Of a stretch of 6,386 nt of DNA, positions 1-6,198 are shown in pieces. This DNA comes from Candidatus Coatesiibacteriota bacterium (GTDB lineage Bacteria; B130-G9). Numbering within the stretch: the stretch's first letter is position 1; each line of letters opens with the position of its first letter. The stretch spans positions 1-6,386 of the forward strand of contig JAFGIT010000134.1 of NCBI GenBank assembly GCA_016929465.1, in the 5' to 3' direction. The notes beneath the pieces are model-generated. The model was not told where the DNA came from. It did no database searches and worked only from the letters and a program-made list of their open reading frames with translations. Both the position numbers and the translations under genes were made by a program.

Positions 1-1641
1 ATCAAGGAGAAATTCGACAACAAGAAGCTGTCCGCGTGCCTGGATGCGATCCTTGAGGATATCGTGGAGAACGTGAACGAGTTCAGATCGAGCGATGGGG
101 AGCATCCCGCCTCCGGAAGCGGATCAAAGGCCGGTGAGATAGACCCATTTCTGCGCTATCGCGTGAATGTGCTGCTGGATAACACCGGCAGAGATGACAC
201 CCCGATTATCGTCGAAACTGAGCCCACTGCGCGGAATCTATTCGGAGTTATCGACTTGGTGCCGGAGTCTCAGGGGCAATGGCGGACCGATTTCACGCAA
301 ATCAGGGGCGGTTCTCTCCTAATGGCCGACGGCGGTTTTCTGATTGTGACCGCGATGGACATCCTCGCGCAGCAGGGAGTCTGGGAGCAGCTGAAGCGAA
401 CGCTGAAGAACCAGCAGCTCAGAATATCCATTCCCGAGATGGGCTATCCATTCTCGCAGCATTCTATTCAGCCTGAGCCAATCGACATCAACGTAAAGGT
501 CATAATGATCGGCGACGCGATGATGTTCGAGATGCTCTACAGCCTCGACGATGACTTCAAGAAGATATTCAAGATAAAAGCCGAGTTCGACTCGCAGATG
601 CCGCTCGAGCCCAAGAACATCGCCCACTTCATGTCCGTCTTGTCGAAGATAGGCGGCGACAAGAAGCTCCTGCGATTTCAGAAGAACGCGCTTCTAAGGG
701 TGCTCGAATACGCGATTCGCAGGGCGGGCCGAAGAGACAGGATCTCCACTCGGTTCGGGGAAGTCTCTGACTTACTGAGCGAAGCGAACTTGATTGCCGA
801 GAACGATGGCGCGAAGTCCGTCTCTGAGAAGCATGTTCAGGCCGCGATCGATGCCGCTATAGAGCGGAATAGTCTGATCGAATCGAAGATGAAACGCATG
901 ATCACCAGTGGCTCCATCATCATCGATACCGACGGTGAGAAGGTTGGCCAGGTGAATGGCCTCTCGATTATTGCCACAGCGAACTATGCGTTTGGCCAGC
1001 CGAACAGGATCACCGCCACGACCGCGACAGGCGACAGCGGTATAATAAATATAGAGCGAGAGGCTGATCTATCTGGGAGCACCCACGACAAGGGGGTGCT
1101 CATACTCGCTGGCTTCCTGCGCCAGCGATTCGGCCAGGATAAGCCGCTGAATCTCTCCGCGAGCATCTGCTTCGAGCAGTCTTACTCCGGCATAGATGGT
1201 GACAGCGCCTCATCCACCGAGCTTTACTGCATTCTGTCGAGCCTCTCGGAAGTCCCGATAAAGCAGGGCATCGCCGTGACCGGTTCGGTCAACCAGATGG
1301 GCGAGGTGCAGCCGATTGGCGGGATCAATTTCAAGGTCGAGGGCTTCTTTGACATCTGTAAGGCGAAGGGACTCACGGGCGAGCAGGGCGTCATGATCCC
1401 TCGGCTCAACGTTGAATCGCTGATGCTCCGCCGTGACGTCGTGGATGCTGTGGCCAAGGGCAAATTCCACATCTATCCTGTGGAGACCATCGACGAAGGC
1501 ATCGAAGTGCTGACTGGCAAGCCTGCCGGAAAGCCCGATGCAAAGGGCAGATTCCCCAAGGGCTCGATCAATTACCTCGTGAACGAGAAGCTCGAATCGC
1601 TCGCGCACGCCCTCAAGGAGTTCTCAAAAGAGAAGGAATGA
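1..1641 (+). CDS. Lon-family ATP-dependent protease, AAA_32/LonC-like, 5' partial
   Basis: Cytosolic ATP-dependent serine protease of the Lon superfamily (AAA_32 plus Lon_C type), expected to unfold and degrade proteins. The frame is open from base 1, so the real start and the Walker A part lie upstream; GTG at 64 is only an internal codon. The 546 visible residues contain the NLFG block (about 235-250), a Walker B-like strand GGFLIVTAMD (331-360), the sensor-like VIMIGD segment (about 502-516), a helical lid (about 640-900) and the Lon proteolytic domain from VNGLS (about 952) to about 1545. The catalytic Ser is in GDSASS (codon 1204-1206) and the catalytic Lys in GGINFK (codon 1333-1335). 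They are 43 residues apart, the same spacing as S679/K722 of E. coli Lon. Family members are usually about 800 residues, so roughly a third is missing. The first acidic residue expected in Walker B is Thr here. The family call is firm; substrates are unknown. Confidence 0.93.
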   Translation: MKEKFDNKKLSACLDAILEDIVENVNEFRSSDGEHPASGSGSKAGEIDPFLRYRVNVLLDNTGRDDTPIIVETEPTARNLFGVIDLVPESQGQWRTDFTQIRGGSLLMADGGFLIVTAMDILAQQGVWEQLKRTLKNQQLRISIPEMGYPFSQHSIQPEPIDINVKVIMIGDAMMFEMLYSLDDDFKKIFKIKAEFDSQMPLEPKNIAHFMSVLSKIGGDKKLLRFQKNALLRVLEYAIRRAGRRDRISTRFGEVSDLLSEANLIAENDGAKSVSEKHVQAAIDAAIERNSLIESKMKRMITSGSIIIDTDGEKVGQVNGLSIIATANYAFGQPNRITATTATGDSGIINIEREADLSGSTHDKGVLILAGFLRQRFGQDKPLNLSASICFEQSYSGIDGDSASSTELYCILSSLSEVPIKQGIAVTGSVNQMGEVQPIGGINFKVEGFFDICKAKGLTGEQGVMIPRLNVESLMLRRDVVDAVAKGKFHIYPVETIDEGIEVLTGKPAGKPDAKGRFPKGSINYLVNEKLESLAHALKEFSKEKE

Positions 1642-1785
1642 TTGGAGGATCAGCGTCCGCCGAGAGAGGCCAGAATGCAATATGCCGCGGCGATCCCTGA
1701 TCGATTTGTGGGAGAATTGTGCGGTTCGAATCGGCCAATTCGATCTGTATATCGACCTTTCTGCCCCCTGAGGGTCAAATCTATG

Positions 1786-1791
1786 TATAAT
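1786..1791 (+). promoter_or_regulatory. Probable -10 box (TATAAT) for the membrane protein/GTPase operon
   Basis: A perfect TATAAT lies 25 bases before the GTG at 1817, which would give a leader of only about 20-25 bases. It is preceded directly by TG, though not in the exact extended -10 spacing. No good -35 is visible: the best candidate, CTGCCC at 1761-1766, has a 19-base spacer. The box may therefore depend on an activator, or be fortuitous. Confidence 0.45.
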
Positions 1792-1807
1792 GACCGCTAT
1801 TAGCTTC

Positions 1808-1816
1808 ATGGGGTGA
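1808..1816 (+). promoter_or_regulatory. Ribosome binding site that bears on the start of the membrane protein
   Basis: ATGGGGTGA matches 7 of 9 bases of the ideal AGGAGGTGA. It abuts the GTG at 1817, only 3 bases from the GGGG core. It is 9 bases from the TTG at 1823 and too far from the ATG at 1838. The best-spaced start is therefore TTG 1823, two codons inside the longest reading. Confidence 0.5.
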
Positions 1817-4747
1817 GTGCAATTGGGAAATAATCGCATGCTTGGCCTTCTCAATTCGAATAGGTCATTGGTCGCACAGGTGTGCCTGCTGTTGGTGCTC
1901 GTGTCGATATTCTTCGGGAATGCACTATTCTCTTACCGGCTGTACTTCTACTACGATACGATCATGCAGAACTTCCCGTTTGGGCAGTTCTTCGCTGAGG
2001 GCTTCAGGCAGTTCGAGCTCCGCCTGTGGTGTCCGCAGATATTCTCTGGATTCCCCCTTTTTGCTGAAGGCCAGGCGGGGGCGCTCTATCCGCTTTTTGC
2101 TCCGCTCCTCTTGCTAGCACCCTTCTGGGTGGTCTATAAGTACACCATAGCCCTTCACTCATTCCTTGCGGCTCTCTTCATGCTGCTCTTTTTGAGGCAG
2201 ATGAAGCTCAAGACCCAGAGCTGTTTGTTCGGGGCGGTCGCGTTCGGATTCAGCGGCTTTTTTGTGGCGCAGGTATCACACGCGAACATCATTCGTGGCT
2301 ACTGCTACTTGCCAGCCGTGCTGCTCGCAATCGAGGCGTTCAGGATCCGTGGCGCACGGCGCTGGTGGCTGCTCCCGGTTATATTCGGGACATTCATCCT
2401 CGGAACGCATCCCTACGTCGCCATATACGCCCTGATAGCCGTCGCTTTGTGGCTTCTCTTCGCTCTTCTCGAGAAGAGGAACGAGACGACTCCGCGCGGT
2501 GTCTCCTGGGCAAGATGGTTCGGCGCAATCGGAGGCATAGCCCTTGGATTCGGACTCGCCGCGTGTCAGCTCATTCCGAGCGCAGAGCTACTCGAGCACG
2601 CCAGCCGGGGCGAGGACGTGAGCCTGGAATTCCTGACGGCTGGCTCGCTGCCCATTCATAACTTGTTCACTTTTTTGCTGCCGAATTTCTTCGGCACTCC
2701 TGCTACGAATTGCTACTGGGGGCCGGGGGAGATCGGGCTCTTCGCGGAATTCTGCTGCTACGTTGGCGTCTTGACCCTTCTTCTCGCCGTGGTCGGACTG
2801 TTTTGCTACAGGAAGGGGAGGGTGATCTATTTCGGGGTCCTTCTCGCAGCGGGGACCTTGCTTGCCGTCGGCAACCAGACGCCGCTCTATTCGATTCTAG
2901 CAAAGGTGCCGATTCTGAATGCGACGAGGACCCCCTCCCGATTCATATACCTCGCGGTCTTTGCGTTCTCGGCATTGTCTGCCTATGGTGTTGAATACTT
3001 GCTCTCGATTTCTCAGAAAACGAGGGCGAAGGTCTGCGTCAGCATATTCTTGGCGGCTCTAATTGCTGGTTCTGGGCTTCTCGTCCATCAATTCGCGGAG
3101 CCCAATATCCGGTCATTGGAGGCAGAGAGCTCGCAGCCCGAAGCCAGCAGAGCGCTTGTCAGCGACGAGAGCCGCGCGTTTTTCGAGCACTACCGCGAGG
3201 CACTCGAGGACGACCTGACTCGGTTTTGGGCAATATTGTCGGTCTCAGCGCTGCTCCTGCTTGTGATCGTCATCGCACCCGCTATTTCGCGGCACGCGGC
3301 GTTTGTACTTCCCGTGGTTTTCTTTTTGGACCTTCTCTGGTTTGGGCACGGCTTCAATCCAATCGCAACCACGAAGGTTTATACGAAGCCCCGGAATATG
3401 ACGAAACTATTGCGAGCCGATACGGACACGTTCCGGACTTTGCGTTGGCGGGTCAACGAGATCTGGCATCCGAAGGCACATCTCGAGGAAGGGCAGAGAC
3501 GAGCCGATCCCTTTACTCCCGGCTGGTCCGTGCACCTCGAAAGATACCGCGACTGCACGATGTCGCAGGTGCCCAATACTAACATGCTCTACGACATCGA
3601 CAGCGTCGATGGATACACTTCATTCACACTCGCGAAGTACAACCGACTGCTCGGCGCACCAGGTAAATGCGCGCTGCCCCGGTTCTCGCCCTCGCCAGGG
3701 CTCATGTCGCTTCTGAACGTTAAATATGTCATATCGTCCGAAGCGATCGATCACGGCGCACTCGGACCGGTCTTCAATCAAGATGACCTCTACCTATACC
3801 GATATCGCGACTTCCTCCCGAGGTTCTTTCTGGTGGACAAGGCCATCGTTTTTCCCACCGAGGAAGACGTCCTGAAGGCGGTCTCTTCGGAGACTTTTTG
3901 GCCTCAATTCGGTGTCATATTGGACGCCGGTCAGCTGGAGAAGGCCGCCAGCTACAGCTTCGACTCAATGCTTCGCCATCTGGAGGATATGCTGAAACCA
4001 AAGGAGGACCTGGAGCGACCGGCAAGATGCCAAATTGACCGAATCCGCACACTTGAATACAAATCGGACGAGGTAATCGTTGAGGCCGATTCGGACCGCT
4101 CCGCCTTCCTCGTAATGTCAGATAACGACTATCCCGGCTGGAAGGTGTTTGTGAATGGGGAGCCGGCCCCCATCCTGCGCGCCTATGGCTTCCTGAAGGC
4201 GGTCGCCCTGGGGCCGGGAAAGAGCACGGTCAGATTCGTCTTCGAACCCGGGAGCTTCAGGATCGGCCTTTTGGTTACTCTCCTTTCCACCTTGATCGTT
4301 AGTTGCATAGCATTCGCGTTTCATCCGACCAAGAGAGCCGATACATCCTCCAATACTCCGTGCTACAGCAGGTGGACGACGACAATTGCATGGTTGATCA
4401 TCATCGCGGCAATTGGCACTCTGGTCGTGCCATATTCACTGCAGCTAATGAGAGGATCTGGGCCAGCAAGAATGCAATTCGGATCGGTCATCGCTGATGT
4501 TTACTGCGACGCTGCTGCAGGATCGCTCGTGCGAGGGGAGAATGAGTCGGCAAAATCTGCGGCCAATTCTGCCCTAATGGCCGATCTGGGCAATGTCAGG
4601 GCTCGATATATGCTGGGTGTGGCGCTATACAGGCTATCGGACCGGGCCAGCGCGCTCCAGGTCTGGCAAGACTGCCTGGCAATCGATCCCGGCTACAAGC
4701 CGGCGCTGAAAGCAATCGGTCAGGCAGGAAGAAGAGGGGGACAATAG
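1817..4747 (+). CDS. YfhO-like polytopic membrane protein (GT-C-type fold) with C-terminal TPR repeats
   Basis: Large inner-membrane protein of 976 residues, resembling the YfhO family of GT-C-like proteins linked to glycosylation of envelope polymers. After the first membrane helix (about 18-38), an extracytoplasmic loop carries YYDTIMQ (Asp47) and LWCPQIFSGFPLFAEGQ (70-86), running into LYP (90-92). This is the acidic-residue loop typical of these proteins. Around a dozen hydrophobic helices follow to about residue 508. An extracytoplasmic region then contains LLNVKYVISSE and a late block with DNDYPGWKVFVNGEPAP (PGW at 773-775), typical of YfhO-like C-terminal domains. Two more helices lie at about 814-836 and 855-878. 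The tail (about 893-970) looks like two TPR units, ending in IDPGYKPALKAIG. GTG 1817 is the longest reading; TTG 1823 has better spacing from the ribosome binding site, and ATG 1838 is also possible. The substrate is unknown and catalytic activity is not proven. The gene is probably coupled to the GTPase 4 bases downstream. Confidence 0.85.
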   Translation: MQLGNNRMLGLLNSNRSLVAQVCLLLVLVSIFFGNALFSYRLYFYYDTIMQNFPFGQFFAEGFRQFELRLWCPQIFSGFPLFAEGQAGALYPLFAPLLLLAPFWVVYKYTIALHSFLAALFMLLFLRQMKLKTQSCLFGAVAFGFSGFFVAQVSHANIIRGYCYLPAVLLAIEAFRIRGARRWWLLPVIFGTFILGTHPYVAIYALIAVALWLLFALLEKRNETTPRGVSWARWFGAIGGIALGFGLAACQLIPSAELLEHASRGEDVSLEFLTAGSLPIHNLFTFLLPNFFGTPATNCYWGPGEIGLFAEFCCYVGVLTLLLAVVGLFCYRKGRVIYFGVLLAAGTLLAVGNQTPLYSILAKVPILNATRTPSRFIYLAVFAFSALSAYGVEYLLSISQKTRAKVCVSIFLAALIAGSGLLVHQFAEPNIRSLEAESSQPEASRALVSDESRAFFEHYREALEDDLTRFWAILSVSALLLLVIVIAPAISRHAAFVLPVVFFLDLLWFGHGFNPIATTKVYTKPRNMTKLLRADTDTFRTLRWRVNEIWHPKAHLEEGQRRADPFTPGWSVHLERYRDCTMSQVPNTNMLYDIDSVDGYTSFTLAKYNRLLGAPGKCALPRFSPSPGLMSLLNVKYVISSEAIDHGALGPVFNQDDLYLYRYRDFLPRFFLVDKAIVFPTEEDVLKAVSSETFWPQFGVILDAGQLEKAASYSFDSMLRHLEDMLKPKEDLERPARCQIDRIRTLEYKSDEVIVEADSDRSAFLVMSDNDYPGWKVFVNGEPAPILRAYGFLKAVALGPGKSTVRFVFEPGSFRIGLLVTLLSTLIVSCIAFAFHPTKRADTSSNTPCYSRWTTTIAWLIIIAAIGTLVVPYSLQLMRGSGPARMQFGSVIADVYCDAAAGSLVRGENESAKSAANSALMADLGNVRARYMLGVALYRLSDRASALQVWQDCLAIDPGYKPALKAIGQAGRRGGQ

Positions 4748-4751
4748 CAGG

Positions 4752-5333
4752 ATGTTCTATTCATCTCAGCGCAAAGCGGCGGTCTTCAGGGCTGCGATCT
4801 GGGGCATAGAAGGTGCCGGCAAGACGGAGACACTCGAGGGGCTTATCTCACAGCTGCCGCCGGAGGTCACCAGGGGGAACTGGCTCGGATATCATGGCAT
4901 CTCGGAGAGAGATAAAAGCTCATTCCTGGAATACGTCCCCATCAGGCTCGGCGAACAGGATGGCATAAACCTGATGCTGGAGCTGTTCTCGCCGCAACCG
5001 GACCAGCGGGCGTCCGAGACGTGGCTGGAGATCGTCTCGGGTGCGGATGGGATTATCGTCGTCGTCGATTCCCAGCTGTCCAGACTTACTGAGAACATCG
5101 ATCACCTGGCGGTGCTAAAGGACCTGCTCGCGAATTCGAACAGGTCGCTCATGCGAATTCCCGTCGTCTGCCAATTCAACAAGAGGGACCTTCCCGATAT
5201 CTTGCCATTCGAGGTGCTGGAGCGATTGATCGGATTAAGGACCGCCCCGGCCTTCGAGACGATCGCGTCACAGCAGCTCGGTGTTCTCGACGCAATTCGG
5301 GCGTTGAGAAAGCTCCTGATCCGTTCTCTCTGA
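4752..5333 (+). CDS. MglA-like small Ras-superfamily GTPase with altered switch II motif
   Basis: Cytosolic small GTPase of 193 residues, closest in pattern to the MglA family of bacterial Ras-like switches, which control cell polarity and motility. Visible motifs are the P-loop GIEGAGKT (18-25), EYVPIRLGEQDG (60-71) matching the FLPLDLG region of MglA, the strand ADGIIVVVDSQ (98-108), the guanine-specificity motif NKRD in CQFNKRDLP (140-148), and a G5-like FETIASQQLGV (168-178). The switch II sequence, PGQ in MglA, reads PDQ here (83-85), so the glycine that contacts the gamma-phosphate is missing. ATG 4752 lies 4 bases after the stop of the membrane protein. A purine-rich AGGGGG (4735-4740) sits 11 bases upstream, so the gene is probably translationally coupled. 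No MglB-like roadblock partner lies next to it in the window. The GTPase call is firm; the cellular role is inferred at best. Confidence 0.87.
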   Translation: MFYSSQRKAAVFRAAIWGIEGAGKTETLEGLISQLPPEVTRGNWLGYHGISERDKSSFLEYVPIRLGEQDGINLMLELFSPQPDQRASETWLEIVSGADGIIVVVDSQLSRLTENIDHLAVLKDLLANSNRSLMRIPVVCQFNKRDLPDILPFEVLERLIGLRTAPAFETIASQQLGVLDAIRALRKLLIRSL

Positions 5334-5374
5334 CGGCAATCTATACAACCAGTAGTCATCCCTGCTCTCACTTA

Positions 5375-5385
5375 CACAACTTGTG
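5375..5385. promoter_or_regulatory. Palindrome CACAA-C-TTGTG, possible operator
   Basis: A perfect 11-base dyad (5+1+5) in the gap upstream of the CBS gene. The same pentamer, in either orientation, recurs at 5403-5407, 5428-5432, 5474-5478 and 5490-5494, which suggests a repeated protein-binding half-site. No regulator is identified in the window. Confidence 0.35.
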
Positions 5386-5431
5386 GGCGCCAGGCTCTGC
5401 GCTTGTGTGCGTGCATTGGCATGGGGACACA

Positions 5432-5443
5432 ACATCTTGATGT
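5432..5443. promoter_or_regulatory. Short dyad ACATC-TT-GATGT
   Basis: A perfect 5-base inverted repeat around TT, lying 15 bases upstream of the predicted -35 box of the CBS gene and directly after a CACAA pentamer. The position suits an activator or repressor site, but so short a dyad could occur by chance. Confidence 0.25.
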
Positions 5444-5458
5444 AACGCCAATTTGGTC

Positions 5459-5488
5459 TTGACTCCACACAGATTGTGGGGCTATTAT
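5459..5488 (+). promoter_or_regulatory. Sigma70-type promoter of the CBS-domain gene
   Basis: TTGACT (-35, 5459-5464) and TATTAT (-10, 5483-5488) are separated by 18 bases; each box matches 5 of 6 consensus bases. Transcription should begin near 5495, leaving a leader of about 60 bases. The spacer itself contains a dyad, CCACA at 5465-5469 and TGTGG at 5475-5479, so a regulator could bind between the two boxes. Confidence 0.65.
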
Positions 5489-5543
5489 CTTGTGCATCAA
5501 CCGCAATTACCTGTTATTTCTGAGTTTTTCAACTTAACGAATG

Positions 5544-5548
5544 GGAGG
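5544..5548 (+). promoter_or_regulatory. Ribosome binding site (GGAGG) that fixes the CBS protein start at GTG 5556
   Basis: GGAGG is followed by a 7-base spacer and then GTG. The in-frame ATG at 5541 lies upstream of this site and has no Shine-Dalgarno sequence of its own, so the ATG is very probably not the start. Confidence 0.75.
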
Positions 5549-5555
5549 GACAGGA

Positions 5556-5939
5556 GTGAAGGCGCAGGACATTATGACCAAGAAGGTCGAGTTTATCGAC
5601 GGCTCGAAGACGGTCGCAGATGCCATCAAAATGATGAACGAGCACGGCGTGAGCAGCCTGATCGTGGATCATAGGGGCGTTGAAGATGCGTATGGGATCG
5701 TCACGAGAAAGGACGTCGTGAACAAGGTGGTCGCGACGGGAGACGACCCCCACAAGAAGACGGTTGCCGAGATTATGAGCAAACCACTCGTTTTTGCCTC
5801 ACCTGGGCTCGAGCACAAGTACGCGGCGAGATTGCTCGCTACCACGGGCTTCAGAAGGCTGCCAGTCTTTGACGGAAAGAACATAGTCGGAATGCTGTCA
5901 AATTCCGACATCTTCGCTGCATTTTCCAAGACAGTCTAG
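5556..5939 (+). CDS. Stand-alone tandem CBS-domain protein
   Basis: Small cytosolic protein of 127 residues made almost entirely of two CBS domains (a Bateman module), expected to bind adenine nucleotides such as AMP, ATP or S-adenosylmethionine and act as an energy or metabolite sensor. CBS1 spans about 3-57, from QDIMTKKV through HGVSSLIV to GIVTRKDVV. CBS2 spans about 69-124, from VAEIMSKPLVF through TGFRRLPVFDG to GMLSNSDIF. Both contain the ribose/phosphate-binding pattern G-h-x-S/T-x-x-D (T50 and D53; S115 and D118), so both sites look competent. GTG 5556 is chosen because GGAGG lies 7 bases upstream and the resulting MKAQDIMT is a normal N-terminus for such proteins. ATG 5541 would add five residues made from the binding site itself. 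The gene has its own promoter and terminator, hence is probably monocistronic. The partner protein is not visible. Confidence 0.9.
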   Translation: MKAQDIMTKKVEFIDGSKTVADAIKMMNEHGVSSLIVDHRGVEDAYGIVTRKDVVNKVVATGDDPHKKTVAEIMSKPLVFASPGLEHKYAARLLATTGFRRLPVFDGKNIVGMLSNSDIFAAFSKTV

Positions 5940-5969
5940 TATAGCTGCTAGGTCTTCTTTCTCCTTTGT

Positions 5970-6010
5970 AAGGTCCCGCTATCTGCGTGTGGCGGGACCT
6001 TGACATTTTT
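5970..6010 (+). terminator. Rho-independent terminator after the CBS gene
   Basis: A perfect 10-base stem (AAGGTCCCGC at 5970-5979 with GCGGGACCTT at 5992-6001) closes a 12-base loop and is followed, after GACA, by TTTTT at 6006-6010. It starts 31 bases after the CBS stop codon. On the minus strand there is no T run after the stem, so it should not terminate transcription coming from ApgM. Confidence 0.75.
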
Positions 6011-6039
6011 ACCTCGTGCGATCGTGAGGAATGGCCTCT

Positions 6040-6095
6040 TAGGCGGCTTGTCCCCGCCCATCTACATCATCGGGCAGGCACAAGGCCAGCCCCTA
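6040..6095. repeat. Degenerate palindromic hairpin, REP/MITE-like
   Basis: An imperfect inverted repeat. The left arm runs 6040-6059 (TAGGCGGCTTGTCCCCGCCC) and the right arm 6072-6095 (starts GGGCAGGCAC, ends AGCCCCTA), around a loop at 6060-6071 (ATCTACATCATC). Apart from two mismatches (6055/6076 and 6052/6079) and small bulges at 6085, 6088 and 6092-6093, the arms pair throughout. The composition (GGGGC, GGCC, TTGTG and GCCC blocks) resembles dispersed intergenic palindromes seen in many environmental genomes; that comparison is from memory. It lies between two convergent genes, a usual site for such repeats. No T run follows on either strand. Confidence 0.5.
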
Positions 6096-6198
6096 CAGGT
6101 GGTATGCATCGAGTCCGCGTCATTCGCCAATCCCCTGGCAAGATGGCCTGTGTTACAGCCTCCAAGGCCCAGCCCCAAATATGGCCTGCGCCGGATCC

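Noticed and set aside
1210-1608. Long minus-strand frame of 132 codons opposite the protease
   Set aside because: It is antisense to the conserved catalytic domain of Lon, with no ribosome binding site and a product without recognisable features: a shadow of the real gene.
1720-1736. tRNA T-arm-like string GGTTCGAATC in the gap before the membrane protein
   Set aside because: Only three of the five stem pairs form, and no acceptor stem, anticodon arm or CCA end is placed correctly around it. It is also just part of a short TCGAAT/ATTCGA dyad (1726-1743).
4747-4751. GCAGG directly before the GTPase ATG as its ribosome binding site
   Set aside because: It has no spacer. The AGGGGG at 4735-4740 and coupling to the preceding stop codon explain initiation better.
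5387-5402. GCGC-8-GCGC hairpin after the GTPase as a terminator
   Set aside because: The stem has only four strong pairs; any extension would rest on G-U pairs, and no T run follows.
6163-6176. Near-copy of CAAGGCCAGCCCC from the hairpin's right arm (6081-6093)
   Set aside because: Only 13-14 bases with one insertion and no matching left arm. It could be chance in a GC-rich gap, so it is not called a second repeat copy.
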